Shown here piece by piece: positions 50,993 to 59,561 of a stretch of DNA of 64,000 nt. The translations under genes were made by a program, and so were the position numbers. The notes beneath the pieces were generated by a model, which worked only from the letters and a program-made list of their open reading frames with translations, had not been told where the DNA came from and did not search any database. Position 1 is the first letter of the stretch, and each line of letters starts with the position of its first letter. The stretch is taken from positions 2,719,001 through 2,783,000 of the forward strand of contig NZ_CP017147.1 of NCBI RefSeq assembly GCF_001741865.1, in the 5' to 3' direction. This DNA is from Bosea vaviloviae (GTDB lineage: Bacteria; Pseudomonadota; Alphaproteobacteria; Rhizobiales; Beijerinckiaceae).

Positions 50993-52111
50993 ATGCTGAT
51001 CTGGATCATCTTTGCGGTCATGACGGGGGCGGCGGTTTTCGCGCTGCTCTGGCCGCTCGGCCGTGGCCAGGGCGCGGCTTTCGCCGACGGCTCGGATGCC
51101 GCGAGCCTCTATCGCGCCCAGGTCAATGAGATCGACCGCGACCTCGGCCGCGCGCTGATCGGCCCGGCCGAGGCTGAAGCTGCCCGTGTCGAAGCCGCGC
51201 GGCGCCTGCTGCGCGCGGCCGACAAGGAGGGCGATCCGGCCGGCGAGACGGAATCGTCCCTGCGCCGCCGCCGCGCCAGCTCGGCTTTGGCCTTGTCCTT
51301 TGTGCCGCTGCTCGCATTGCTGGTCTATGGCGCCTATGGCTCGCCCACGCGTCCTGACCAGCCGCTGTCGGCGCGGTTGCGCAGCGATCCGTCGCAGCAG
51401 GATTTCGCGGTGTCGCTGGCCCGCATCGAGGCGCATCTGGCGGCTAATCCGGCAGATGGGCGCGGCTGGGCGGTGCTCGCGCCGGTCTATCTGCGGCAGG
51501 GCCGGCCCGAAGACGCGGCGCGCGCCTTCACTGCTGCGATCCGCAATGGCGAGGACGGGGCGGAGATGCGCGCCGGTCTCGGCGAGGCTCAGATCCTTAC
51601 GGCCGGCGGCGTGGTGACGGTGGAAGCGCGCGAAACCCTCGCCGAGGCGCTCAAGCGCGAACCCGGCAATCCCCGCGCGCGCTACTTTCTCGCCATCGCC
51701 AGGGAACAGGACGGCGACAGCCAGGGCGCTGTTGCCGCGTTCGAAAGCCTGCTCAAGGATGCGCCGCCCGGCGCAGCCTGGGCCCCGGCCGTGCGCCAGA
51801 GGTTGCAAGCTCTCGACAACCACGCGCTCGACAGAGATACGGCGCGGGCCGAGATCGCCAAGCTGCCGGCGGCTGATCAGCAGGCGGCGATCCGTGGCAT
51901 GGTCGAGGGGCTGGCCGAGCGCCTGAAGGCGGGCGGCGGCACGCTGGCCGAATGGGAAAGATTGGTCCGCTCGCAGAATGTGCTCGGCGAGAAGGCCGCC
52001 GCGCGCGAGGCTGTCGCGATGGCGCGTTCGCGCTTGTCGCAGGACAGCGCCGCACTCGTGCAGCTCGACCAGCTCGCGGGCGAACTCGGGCTGAAGGAGC
52101 CGGCGCCATGA
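50993..52111 (+). CDS. ccmI: Cytochrome c biogenesis protein CcmI
   Basis: A 372-aa bipartite protein. Two N-terminal helices ([21 protein letters not shown] and [19 protein letters not shown]) flank a cytoplasmic coil starting [19 protein letters not shown] periplasmic TPR domain follows ([51 protein letters not shown]). CcmI presents apocytochrome c to the heme ligation complex. The stop overlaps the ccmE ATG (ATGA). Confidence 0.94.
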   Translation: MLIWIIFAVMTGAAVFALLWPLGRGQGAAFADGSDAASLYRAQVNEIDRDLGRALIGPAEAEAARVEAARRLLRAADKEGDPAGETESSLRRRRASSALALSFVPLLALLVYGAYGSPTRPDQPLSARLRSDPSQQDFAVSLARIEAHLAANPADGRGWAVLAPVYLRQGRPEDAARAFTAAIRNGEDGAEMRAGLGEAQILTAGGVVTVEARETLAEALKREPGNPRARYFLAIAREQDGDSQGAVAAFESLLKDAPPGAAWAPAVRQRLQALDNHALDRDTARAEIAKLPAADQQAAIRGMVEGLAERLKAGGGTLAEWERLVRSQNVLGEKAAAREAVAMARSRLSQDSAALVQLDQLAGELGLKEPAP

Positions 52112-52659
52112 CTGCTGCCGAGCCCACTGCCGAGCCCGCTGCCGAGCCGTTGCGTCCGGTCGCCGCCAAGCGCCGCTGGACCCGCAAGCAGCGCCGTCTG
52201 GCCCTGATCGGCGCCGCCGGCGTCGTGCTCTGCCTTGCCGCCGGGCTGGTGCTCGTCGCCATGCGCGACACCATCGTCTTCTTCTACGGACCGACCGAGA
52301 TCGTCGAGAAGGGGCTCGCGCCCGGCACGCGCATGCGGCTCGGCGGGCTGGTCGAGACAGGGTCCGTCGTGCGTGGCCCGGGTCAGCGCGTCGTCTTCGC
52401 GGTCACCGACAGCAAGACCACGCTCAACGTGACCTATCAGGGGCTCTTGCCCGATCTCTTCCGCGAAGGGCAGGGAGTCGTCACCGAAGGCGTCTTCGAG
52501 GGCGCGGGCCGCTTCCGCGCCGACTCCGTCCTGGCCAAGCATGACGAGACCTATATGCCGCGCGAGGTCGCCGACACGCTGAAGAAGCAGGGTCATTGGC
52601 AGCCGGGAGCGGCGGGCCCGAACCCATCCCCCGCCACGCCACCCCCCGTCACCAAATGA
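52108..52659 (+). CDS. ccmE: Cytochrome c-type biogenesis heme chaperone CcmE
   Basis: A 183-aa membrane-anchored OB-fold protein. One transmembrane helix ([20 protein letters not shown], residues 31-50) precedes [30 protein letters not shown]. The covalent heme ligand His145 and Tyr149 are in [14 protein letters not shown]. It shuttles heme to CcmF/H in the periplasm. The first residues [13 protein letters not shown] come from a 12-bp tandem repeat immediately after the ATG. Confidence 0.96.
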   Translation: MTAAEPTAEPAAEPLRPVAAKRRWTRKQRRLALIGAAGVVLCLAAGLVLVAMRDTIVFFYGPTEIVEKGLAPGTRMRLGGLVETGSVVRGPGQRVVFAVTDSKTTLNVTYQGLLPDLFREGQGVVTEGVFEGAGRFRADSVLAKHDETYMPREVADTLKKQGHWQPGAAGPNPSPATPPPVTK

Positions 52660-52666
52660 GGCGCGC

Positions 52667-54679
52667 ATGATCGTCGAGATCGGCCATTTCGCGCTTGCCT
52701 TGGCGCTTGGCGTTGCCGTGGTGCAGGCCCTGGTGCCGCTCTGGGGCGTGGCGCGTCATGACCGGGCGCTGGCCTCGGTCGGCACCGCTGCGGCGATCAC
52801 CTGCTTCCTGCTGGTCGCCTTGGCTTTCGCGGCCCTGGTCGCGTCCTATGTCCGGTCCGATTTCTCGGTCGAGAACGTCGCTTCGAACTCGCATTCGGCC
52901 CAGCCGCTGATCTACAAACTGACCTCGGCCTGGGGCAATCACGAAGGCTCGATGCTGCTCTGGGTCTTGATCCTGACGCTGTTCGGGGCGCTGGTCGCGC
53001 TGTCGCGCCGCTCGCTGCCGGCGCGGTTGCGGGCCGGCACGCTCGCCGCCCAAGGCGCGGTCACGGTCGCCTTCCTCGCCTTCACGCTTCTGACCTCGAA
53101 CCCCTTCCGGCGGCTCGATCCGGCACCGGGCGAGGGCCAGGATCTCAACCCGATCCTCCAGGATCTCGGTCTCGCGATCCATCCGCCGCTGCTCTATGTC
53201 GGCTATGTCGGCTTCTCCATCACCTATGCCTTCGCGGTCGCCGCCCTGATCGACGGGCGGATCGACGCGGTCTGGGCGCGCGCAGTCCGGCCCTGGACGC
53301 TGCTCGCCTGGGTGTTCCTGACGCTGGGCATCGCGATGGGCTCCTATTGGGCCTATTACGAGCTCGGCTGGGGCGGCTGGTGGTTCTGGGATCCGGTCGA
53401 GAACGCCTCGCTGATGCCCTGGCTTGCCGGCACGGCGCTGATCCATTCCACCGTGGTGATGGAGAAGCGCGACGCGCTCAAGGTCTGGACGATCCTGCTC
53501 GCGATCCTGACCTTCTCGCTCTCGCTGCTCGGCACCTTCATCGTCCGCTCCGGCGTGCTGACCTCGGTGCATTCCTTCGCCAGCGACCCGGCGCGCGGGC
53601 TCTTTATTCTCGCGATCCTGATTGTCTTCGTCGGCGGCTCGCTGGCGCTCTTCGCCTGGCGTGCGCCCTTGCTCAGGCAGGGCGGCCTGTTCGCACCGGT
53701 CTCCCGCGAGGGCGCGCTCGTCGTCAACAACGTCTTCATCGCGACCTCCTGCGCCACGGTCTTCATCGGCACGCTCTATCCGCTGGTGCTGGAGATGCTG
53801 ACCGGGGACAAGATCTCGGTCGGCCCGCCCTTCTTCAACGCGACCTTCGTGCCGCTGCTGGTGCCGCTGCTGCTGGTCCTGCCGCTCGGCCAGTCGCTTG
53901 CCTGGAAGCGTGGCAATCTGCTCGGCGCGGCGCAGCGCACTGCCGCTGCCTTCGGCCTCGGCATCCTCGTTGCGGTCGGCGTGCTCGCCTATATGCGCGG
54001 CGGGCCGGTCCTGGCGCCGCTCGGCATCGGGCTTGGCGTCTTCCTGGTCACTGGCGCGATCTTCGACCTCGGCGAGCGCATTGTCGCGCGCGCCAGCGGC
54101 CTGCGGGCCGTTCTGTCGCGGGCGAAGGGCCTGCCGCGCTCCGCCTGGGGCACGGCCTTCGCCCATGCCGGCGTCGGCCTGAGCGTGATCGGCATCGCCG
54201 CCGCCGCCTGGAGCACGGAGGCGATCGGCATCCTGAAGCCGGGCGAAAGCCTGACCAGCGGCCGTTATACCGTGGTGCTCGAAAGCATCACCCCGCGCCC
54301 CGGCCCCAATTTCCGCGAGGATGTGGTGCGTTTCCGCATCCTGTCGGGCGACAGGCCGCTCAAGCCCGTCGAGGCGATGAAGCGCGTCTACACGGCCCGC
54401 GCCATGCCGACGAGTGAAGCGGGCATCCGCACCGACGGCCTGAGCCAGGCCTATGTCAATGTAGGCGAGATCGAGAGCGATGGTGGCATCGCCGTCAGGC
54501 TCTACGACAAGCCGCTGATCCTGCTGATCTGGATCGGCGCGATCGTGATGGCCTTCGGCGGCGCGCTCTCGCTGACCGACCGGCGCTTCCGGCTGGCGGC
54601 GCCGCAGCGTGCCAAGCCTGCCGACAAAAAGCCTGCCCGCGCCAAACCCGTCCCCGCCGCGCCTCAACCGGCGGAGTGA
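52667..54679 (+). CDS. ccmF: Heme lyase CcmF
   Basis: A 670-aa polytopic membrane protein of the CcmF/CycK family. The WWD domain GWGGWWFWDPVENASLMPWLAGTALIHS (near residue 235) and the upstream AWGNHEGSMLLWVLILTLFG block are diagnostic, and His residues flanking them bind heme. A periplasmic domain follows before a last helix (ILLIWIGAIVMAFGGALSL). It ligates heme from CcmE to apocytochrome c. The C-terminal tail is Lys/Pro/Ala-rich. Confidence 0.97.
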   Translation: MIVEIGHFALALALGVAVVQALVPLWGVARHDRALASVGTAAAITCFLLVALAFAALVASYVRSDFSVENVASNSHSAQPLIYKLTSAWGNHEGSMLLWVLILTLFGALVALSRRSLPARLRAGTLAAQGAVTVAFLAFTLLTSNPFRRLDPAPGEGQDLNPILQDLGLAIHPPLLYVGYVGFSITYAFAVAALIDGRIDAVWARAVRPWTLLAWVFLTLGIAMGSYWAYYELGWGGWWFWDPVENASLMPWLAGTALIHSTVVMEKRDALKVWTILLAILTFSLSLLGTFIVRSGVLTSVHSFASDPARGLFILAILIVFVGGSLALFAWRAPLLRQGGLFAPVSREGALVVNNVFIATSCATVFIGTLYPLVLEMLTGDKISVGPPFFNATFVPLLVPLLLVLPLGQSLAWKRGNLLGAAQRTAAAFGLGILVAVGVLAYMRGGPVLAPLGIGLGVFLVTGAIFDLGERIVARASGLRAVLSRAKGLPRSAWGTAFAHAGVGLSVIGIAAAAWSTEAIGILKPGESLTSGRYTVVLESITPRPGPNFREDVVRFRILSGDRPLKPVEAMKRVYTARAMPTSEAGIRTDGLSQAYVNVGEIESDGGIAVRLYDKPLILLIWIGAIVMAFGGALSLTDRRFRLAAPQRAKPADKKPARAKPVPAAPQPAE

Positions 54680-54684
54680 GGCCG

Positions 54685-55152
54685 ATGCTGCGCGCCCTTG
54701 TCATCGTTGCGCTTTGTCTGGGCTGGGCCGGCCCAGGTCGCGCCGTCCAGCCTGACGAGGTTCTGCCGAACGCCGCGCTCGAACACCGCGCCCGGGCGAT
54801 TTCCGGCGGCTTGCGCTGCCTCGTCTGCCAGAACCAGTCGATCGACGATTCCGACGCGCCCCTGGCCCGCGATCTGCGCATCCTGGTGCGCGAGCGGCTG
54901 GTCGCCGGCGACAGCGACGCGGCGGTGCAGGATTTCGTCGTCGCGCGCTATGGCGATTTCGTGCTGCTGCGCCCGCCCTTCACGATCGCGACCGTGGCGC
55001 TCTGGGCCGGGCCCTTCCTGATCCTGCTCTTCGGCCTCGCCTTCATCTGGCGCAGCGGGCGGCGCATGAAGCCGCTGGGCGGGGCGGCAGCGCCGCTGTC
55101 TCCCGACGAGCAGGCGCGCATCGAAGCGCTGATGAAGCGGGACGGCGAGTAG
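54685..55152 (+). CDS. ccmH: Cytochrome c-type biogenesis protein CcmH
   Basis: A 155-aa thioredoxin-like partner of CcmF. A signal peptide (LRALVIVALCLGWAGPGRA) precedes the redox motif LRCLVCQNQSI (Cys45, Cys48), which reduces apocytochrome CXXCH thiols. A C-terminal transmembrane helix follows (TVALWAGPFLILLFGLAFIW). ATG 54685 is preferred; a GTG nine bases upstream overlaps the ccmF stop (GTGA). CcmG and the ABC part of the system are not in this operon. Confidence 0.96.
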   Translation: MLRALVIVALCLGWAGPGRAVQPDEVLPNAALEHRARAISGGLRCLVCQNQSIDDSDAPLARDLRILVRERLVAGDSDAAVQDFVVARYGDFVLLRPPFTIATVALWAGPFLILLFGLAFIWRSGRRMKPLGGAAAPLSPDEQARIEALMKRDGE

Positions 55153-55190
55153 ACCGCATCTCATGCCAACGGGTTTTCCATCTGGCTTGA

Positions 55191-55287
55191 ACCGTCGTTG
55201 CGAGGAGCGTGAGCGACGAAGCAATCCAGGAGGGCTCGCTCTACGCCCCCCCTGGATTGCTTCGCTGCGCTCGCAATGACGGCGTGG
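55191..55287. repeat. GTCGTTGCGAG / GCAATGAC palindrome
   Basis: CGAAGCAATCCAGG and CCTGGATTGCTTCG are exact arms, with outer arms CCGTCGTTGCGAG and CTCGCAATGACGG. It is the same family as the element nested at about 6933-7009. Confidence 0.9.
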
Positions 55288-55309
55288 TTCCAGCTGAAAT
55301 CATCAGAGT

Positions 55310-55831
55310 CTAGCGGCTGATGCCGCATTGGCTGGAGAGTTCCGCCGCATAGGACGTATGATTTCGGCCGGAGACGGCATAGGCGGCCCTGCCGCTCGCA
55401 GATGGCCGGCTTGAGGCATATGTCGCGTAGGTGCGCGCGAAACATGCAGCTTTTGCGCCGCTATGTCCCCGTTCCGCCGCGATCTTCAGCCCGACGGCAT
55501 AAATTTGGCCGGCAGCTCTCGGCGCGGAGTATCCGGCGGTTTGCCCTTCCTGCCGGCGCGCCGCCCGATCGGCCAGCCGGTCGATCCCACATCGGCTGTG
55601 CTGCTCGGCATTATAGGCCGGTGTCGAGGCTGCGTGCCAGTTCCGCCGCCCATTGGCCTTCTCCACGACGACGGCGTGCTTGGCGAAGACCTGCGCATAG
55701 CAGCCGGCATTGGCGTAGCCTCGCCCCTCGGCTATGCGCAGCCCGGATTGATAGGCCGTGACGGTCTGCGCCAGCGCCGCATTGCTGCCGAGCAGCAGCA
55801 TGGCGGCGACCGCATGTCTGAGAACGCCCAT
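55310..55831 (-). CDS. Secreted protein with internal duplication and paired cysteines
   Basis: A 173-aa protein starting MGVLRHAVAAMLLLGSNAALA (signal peptide). Two similar halves follow: QSGLRIAEGRGYANAGCYAQ to YNAEQHSRCGI, and AVGLKIAAERGHSGAKAACFAR to YAAELSSQCGI. Each carries one Cys near its start and one before its end, suggesting one disulfide per repeat. No family is recognised. The gene stands alone between the ccm operon and the HtrA protease gene. Confidence 0.75.
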   Translation of the reverse strand: MGVLRHAVAAMLLLGSNAALAQTVTAYQSGLRIAEGRGYANAGCYAQVFAKHAVVVEKANGRRNWHAASTPAYNAEQHSRCGIDRLADRAARRQEGQTAGYSAPRAAGQIYAVGLKIAAERGHSGAKAACFARTYATYASSRPSASGRAAYAVSGRNHTSYAAELSSQCGISR

Positions 55832-56026
55832 TACCAATCCCCCCGGCGAATATCGGTTCGCGGATGGAGTGTTCCTGCAGCGTAAACGCCCGTCAAGCGT
55901 GCGGGGGCGAGCCCGCCCCAACCTTACGAAATCGTCATCTTCGCGCCAAATCCGGGTAAGGCTGCGCCCGTCATGGTCCCTCGCACAGACAGGGAAGGCC
56001 CTGCCGATTTGACCGAGGGTTTCGCC

Positions 56027-57220
56027 ATGACGACCACCACCTCAAGATCCATTCTGAAGCGCGGCGTCCTGATCGCCGGCGCCGCCACGCTCGGCATCGG
56101 CCTTGCCGCCGGTATCGCCGATGGCGCGCTGAAGCTCGATCACCGCGCCTTCGCCCAGCCGATTCAGCTCTCGGGTGTCCAGACGCAGCTGCCCTCCTTC
56201 GCCGACATCGTCGAGAAGGTGAAGCCCGCCGTCGTCTCCGTCCGCGTCAAGACCCAGACCGTCGCCGCCACCGATGAGGACGGCCAGGGCAGCCTGGACG
56301 ATCTGCCGCCCGGGCTGCGGCGCTTCTTCCGCCAGGACGGCCAGGATGGTCCGCGTCAGGACGGCCCGCGCCAGGGCCGGCCGCAGCCGCGCCAGGGCAT
56401 GGCGCAGGGCTCCGGCTTCTTCGTCAGCCAGGACGGCTATGTCGTGACCAACAACCACGTCGTCGAGAACGCGGTCGAGGTCCAGCTCGTCACCGATGAC
56501 GGCAAGACGCTCGAGGCCAAGGTCGTCGGCACCGATCCGCGCACCGATCTCGCGCTGCTGAAGGTCAAGGACGGCGGCAATTTCCAGTACGTCCAGCTCG
56601 CCTCGGCCAAGCCGCGCATCGGCGACTGGGTGCTGGCTGTCGGCAACCCCTTCGGGCTCGGCGGCACCGTGACCGCCGGCATCGTCTCGGCGCAGGGACG
56701 CGATATCGGCTCGGGCCCCTATGACGATTACCTGCAGATCGACGCGCCGGTGAACCGCGGCAATTCGGGTGGGCCGACCTTCAACCAGCAGGGCCAGGTC
56801 ATCGGCGTCAACACCGCGATCTTCTCACCCTCGGGCGGCAGCGTCGGCATCGCCTTCGCCATTCCCTCCGCGACCGTCGAGCAGGTCGTCGATGCGCTGA
56901 AGAAGGACGGCTCGGTCGCGCGCGGCTTCATCGGCGTGCAGATTCAGCCGGTGACGAGCGAAGTCGCCGACGCGATCGGCCTCAAGGAGGCGCGTGGCGC
57001 CCTGGTCGCGAGCGCCGAGCAGAACGGCCCGGCCGCCAAGGCCGGCGTCAGGCGCGGAGACACCATCGTCGCCGTCAATGGCGAGCAGGTGAAGGATGCG
57101 CGCGACCTTTCGCGCCGGATCGCCAAGTTCGCGCCGGGCACCAAGACCAGTCTCACGGTCTGGCGTGACGGCAAGGAGCGCCAGCTCAGCTTCGAGGTTG
57201 GCCGCCAGCCGGCGGCCTAA
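56027..57220 (+). CDS. Do/HtrA-family periplasmic serine protease with a single PDZ domain
   Basis: A 397-aa protease from MTTTTSRSILKRG (an ATG 54 bases upstream is possible), with an N-terminal export helix (GVLIAGAATLGIGLAAGIADG). The triad is His144 (VVTNNHVVENA), Asp in DPRTDLALLKV and Ser in NRGNSGGPTFNQQ. One PDZ domain ends the protein (ARGFIGVQIQPVTSEVADAIGL, GPAAKAGVRRGDTIVAVNGEQV); DegP/MucD have two. A Gln/Asp/Gly/Pro/Arg-rich repeat (GQDGPRQDGPRQGRPQPRQG) lies in the LA-loop region. It degrades misfolded envelope proteins. An intrinsic terminator follows. Confidence 0.93.
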   Translation: MTTTTSRSILKRGVLIAGAATLGIGLAAGIADGALKLDHRAFAQPIQLSGVQTQLPSFADIVEKVKPAVVSVRVKTQTVAATDEDGQGSLDDLPPGLRRFFRQDGQDGPRQDGPRQGRPQPRQGMAQGSGFFVSQDGYVVTNNHVVENAVEVQLVTDDGKTLEAKVVGTDPRTDLALLKVKDGGNFQYVQLASAKPRIGDWVLAVGNPFGLGGTVTAGIVSAQGRDIGSGPYDDYLQIDAPVNRGNSGGPTFNQQGQVIGVNTAIFSPSGGSVGIAFAIPSATVEQVVDALKKDGSVARGFIGVQIQPVTSEVADAIGLKEARGALVASAEQNGPAAKAGVRRGDTIVAVNGEQVKDARDLSRRIAKFAPGTKTSLTVWRDGKERQLSFEVGRQPAA

Positions 57221-57281
57221 ACAGGGGCAGGCTCGAGTCTCACGGTTCCTGTCGCCCCCACCGGGAGACCAGCCTTCACCG

Positions 57282-57319
57282 CGGCAGGCCGGATGCGTAT
57301 CGTCCGGCCTGCCGTTTTT
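57282..57319 (+). terminator. Strong intrinsic terminator after the HtrA gene
   Basis: CGGCAGGCCGGA (57282-57293) and TCCGGCCTGCCG (57303-57314) form a perfect 12-bp stem with a 9-nt loop, followed by a T-run. It separates the protease from the two-component genes. Confidence 0.95.
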
Positions 57320-57344
57320 GCGTTTTGTAGGATAGGCTTATCCC

Positions 57345-58028
57345 ATGCGACTCTTGATCGTTGAAGATGATGCCGAGGCAGCGGCCTATCTGACCAAGGC
57401 CTTCCGCGAGGCCGGCCATGTCGCCGACCATGCCGCTGACGGGCTCGAAGGCTACGCCATGGCGGAAGGCGGCGGCTATGACGTGCTGGTGGTCGACCGC
57501 ATGCTGCCGCGCCTCGACGGGCTGTCACTGATCCGCTCGCTGCGCGAGCAGAACGACGTGACCCCGGCGCTGATCCTCTCGGCGCTGGCGCAGGTCGATG
57601 ACCGCGTGAAGGGCCTGCGCGCCGGCGGCGACGACTATCTGCCGAAACCCTATGCCTTTTCCGAACTGCTCGCGCGGGTCGAGGTGCTGTCGCGCCGCCG
57701 CGCCGCGCCGGCTTCCGAGCCCACGACCTATCGCGTCGGCGATCTCGCGCTCGACCGGCTCGCCCACCGCGTCGCGCGCGGCGAAGAGGAGATTCCGCTG
57801 CAGCCGCGCGAGTTCCGCCTGCTCGAATATCTGATGAAGCATGCCGGGCAGGTGGTGACGCGCACCATGCTGCTGGAGAATGTCTGGGACTATCATTTCG
57901 ACCCCCAGACCAATGTCATCGACGTGCATGTCAGCCGCCTGCGCGCCAAGGTCGACAAGGGCTTCGAACACCCGATGATCCACACCATTCGCGGCGCGGG
58001 ATACATGGTCCGTGACACGGCGCGCTGA
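57345..58028 (+). CDS. OmpR-family response regulator
   Basis: A 227-aa regulator. The receiver has VEDDAEA, phospho-Asp51 in LVVDRMLPRLDG and DDYLPKPYAFSELLARV. The winged-helix DNA-binding domain ends QTNVIDVHVSRLRAKVDKGFEHPMIHTIRGAGYMV. It overlaps the kinase gene by 17 bp. The pairing next to an HtrA protease and upstream of glnE suggests envelope-stress or metal signalling; the target genes are unknown. Confidence 0.94.
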   Translation: MRLLIVEDDAEAAAYLTKAFREAGHVADHAADGLEGYAMAEGGGYDVLVVDRMLPRLDGLSLIRSLREQNDVTPALILSALAQVDDRVKGLRAGGDDYLPKPYAFSELLARVEVLSRRRAAPASEPTTYRVGDLALDRLAHRVARGEEEIPLQPREFRLLEYLMKHAGQVVTRTMLLENVWDYHFDPQTNVIDVHVSRLRAKVDKGFEHPMIHTIRGAGYMVRDTAR

Positions 58029-59544
58029 TCCTGCGGGGCAGGGCGCGGCTACGCAGAGCGTCCCGCGCAAGACGACCACGCATCTGTTGCCAAACCTGTT
58101 CCGCACCACCGCCTTCAAGCTTACGGCGGTCTATCTCGTCATCTTCGCGCTCTTCGCCGGCTTCGTGCTGGGCTATGTCGCCTGGAATGCCAGGCGCCTG
58201 CTCGACGACCAGATCCGCTCGACCATTGATGCCGAGATCCAGGGGCTTGCCGAGCAGCAGCGCCAGGGCGGCATCAGGCGGCTCGTCAACATCATCGAGC
58301 GGCGCTCGCGCGGGCCCGGCGCCTCGCTCTATCTCGTCACCACACCGGTGGGCGATCGTCTCGCCGGCAATGTCGAGGCCGTGCCGCCCGGCGCGCTCGA
58401 CCGGCCGGGCGAGAGCGAGATCGAATATGCGCGCTCCGCCGATGCGGTCGACACGCCGAGCCGCGCGATCGTGCGCGTCTTCGTGCTGCCTGCGGGTTTC
58501 AGGCTGCTGGTCGGGCGCGATGTCGAGGAGCGCGAGCGTCTCGGCGTGGTGATCAGGCGCGCGGCTGGCTGGTCGCTGCTGCTGGTCTTCGTGCTCGGCT
58601 GCTTCGCGAGCTGGTTCGTGGCGCGCCGCGTGCTGAAGCGCGTCGACGGCATGACCGATACGGCCCAGTCGATCATGGCCGGCGACCTGAAGGGCCGGTT
58701 GTCGATCTCGGGCACGGGCGACGAGCTCGATCGTCTCGCGCTGAACCTCAATGCCATGCTCGACCGCATCGGCGAATTGATGGCCGGCATGCAGCAGGTC
58801 TCCGACAACATCGCCCATGACCTGAAGACGCCCTTGACCCGGCTGCGCAACCGCGCCGAGGAGGCACTGCGCACGGCGAAATCGCCCGACGCGCTGCGCG
58901 CCGCGCTCGACGGCTCGATCGACGAGGCCGACAACCTGATCCGCGTTTTCAATGCGCTCTTGATGATCGCGCGGCTCGAGACCGGCCGCATCCAGGACAG
59001 CATGGATGCGCTCGACCTCTCCGAGATCGTCTCCGGCATGGCGGAGCTCTACGAGCCGCTGGCCGAGGAGGCAGGCCTCTCGCTGGTCACTGAGGTTGCG
59101 CCGGAATTGCATGTCTCGGGCAATCGCGAATTGCTTGGCCAGGCGCTCGCCAACCTGATCGATAACGCCCTGAAATACGGCCAGCCGGTCGAGGCGGGCG
59201 CGGCGACGGTCGTCGTCTCGGCGGCTCCTGTCGGCTCCGAGATCGAGCTTGTCGTCGCCGATCATGGCCCGGGCGTCCCGGAGGCCGATCGCGGCCGCGT
59301 GCTGGAGCGCTTCGTCAGGCTCGACCAGAGCCGCAGCAAGCCGGGCTTCGGGCTCGGCCTCTCGCTGGCGGCCGGCGTCGTCAGGCTGCATGGCGGCCAG
59401 CTCAGGCTGGAGGACAATGCGCCGGGCCTGCGCGTGGTGATCTCCCTGCCGCAAGTGCAGCCGAAGCCTGTGGACATGCCCGAGGGCGGCGCGCTCCCGG
59501 CCTCGACAGCGCAGCCGAACCCTGCTGGCTTGCAGTCGGCTTGA
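58012..59544 (+). CDS. Sensor histidine kinase
   Basis: A 510-aa kinase starting at GTG 58012 inside the regulator gene. Helix 1 is LTAVYLVIFALFAGFVLGYVAW, a periplasmic domain follows, helix 2 is AAGWSLLLVFVLGCFASWFVA, then HAMP. His269 lies in NIAHDLKTPLTRLRNRAEEAL, the N-box in ALANLIDNALKYG, G1 in VADHGPGVPEADR and G2 in GFGLGLSLAAGV. It is of the CusS/QseC-like HisKA class. The stop overlaps a TTG that could start glnE. Confidence 0.93.
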   Translation: MTRRADPAGQGAATQSVPRKTTTHLLPNLFRTTAFKLTAVYLVIFALFAGFVLGYVAWNARRLLDDQIRSTIDAEIQGLAEQQRQGGIRRLVNIIERRSRGPGASLYLVTTPVGDRLAGNVEAVPPGALDRPGESEIEYARSADAVDTPSRAIVRVFVLPAGFRLLVGRDVEERERLGVVIRRAAGWSLLLVFVLGCFASWFVARRVLKRVDGMTDTAQSIMAGDLKGRLSISGTGDELDRLALNLNAMLDRIGELMAGMQQVSDNIAHDLKTPLTRLRNRAEEALRTAKSPDALRAALDGSIDEADNLIRVFNALLMIARLETGRIQDSMDALDLSEIVSGMAELYEPLAEEAGLSLVTEVAPELHVSGNRELLGQALANLIDNALKYGQPVEAGAATVVVSAAPVGSEIELVVADHGPGVPEADRGRVLERFVRLDQSRSKPGFGLGLSLAAGVVRLHGGQLRLEDNAPGLRVVISLPQVQPKPVDMPEGGALPASTAQPNPAGLQSA

Positions 59545-59561
59545 CTGGCGGGACTGAGACG

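Noticed and set aside
52649..54667. 672-codon minus-strand frame opposite ccmF
   Set aside because: Antisense shadow of CcmF, low-complexity Arg/Asp/Gln/Gly-rich, no signal or motif.
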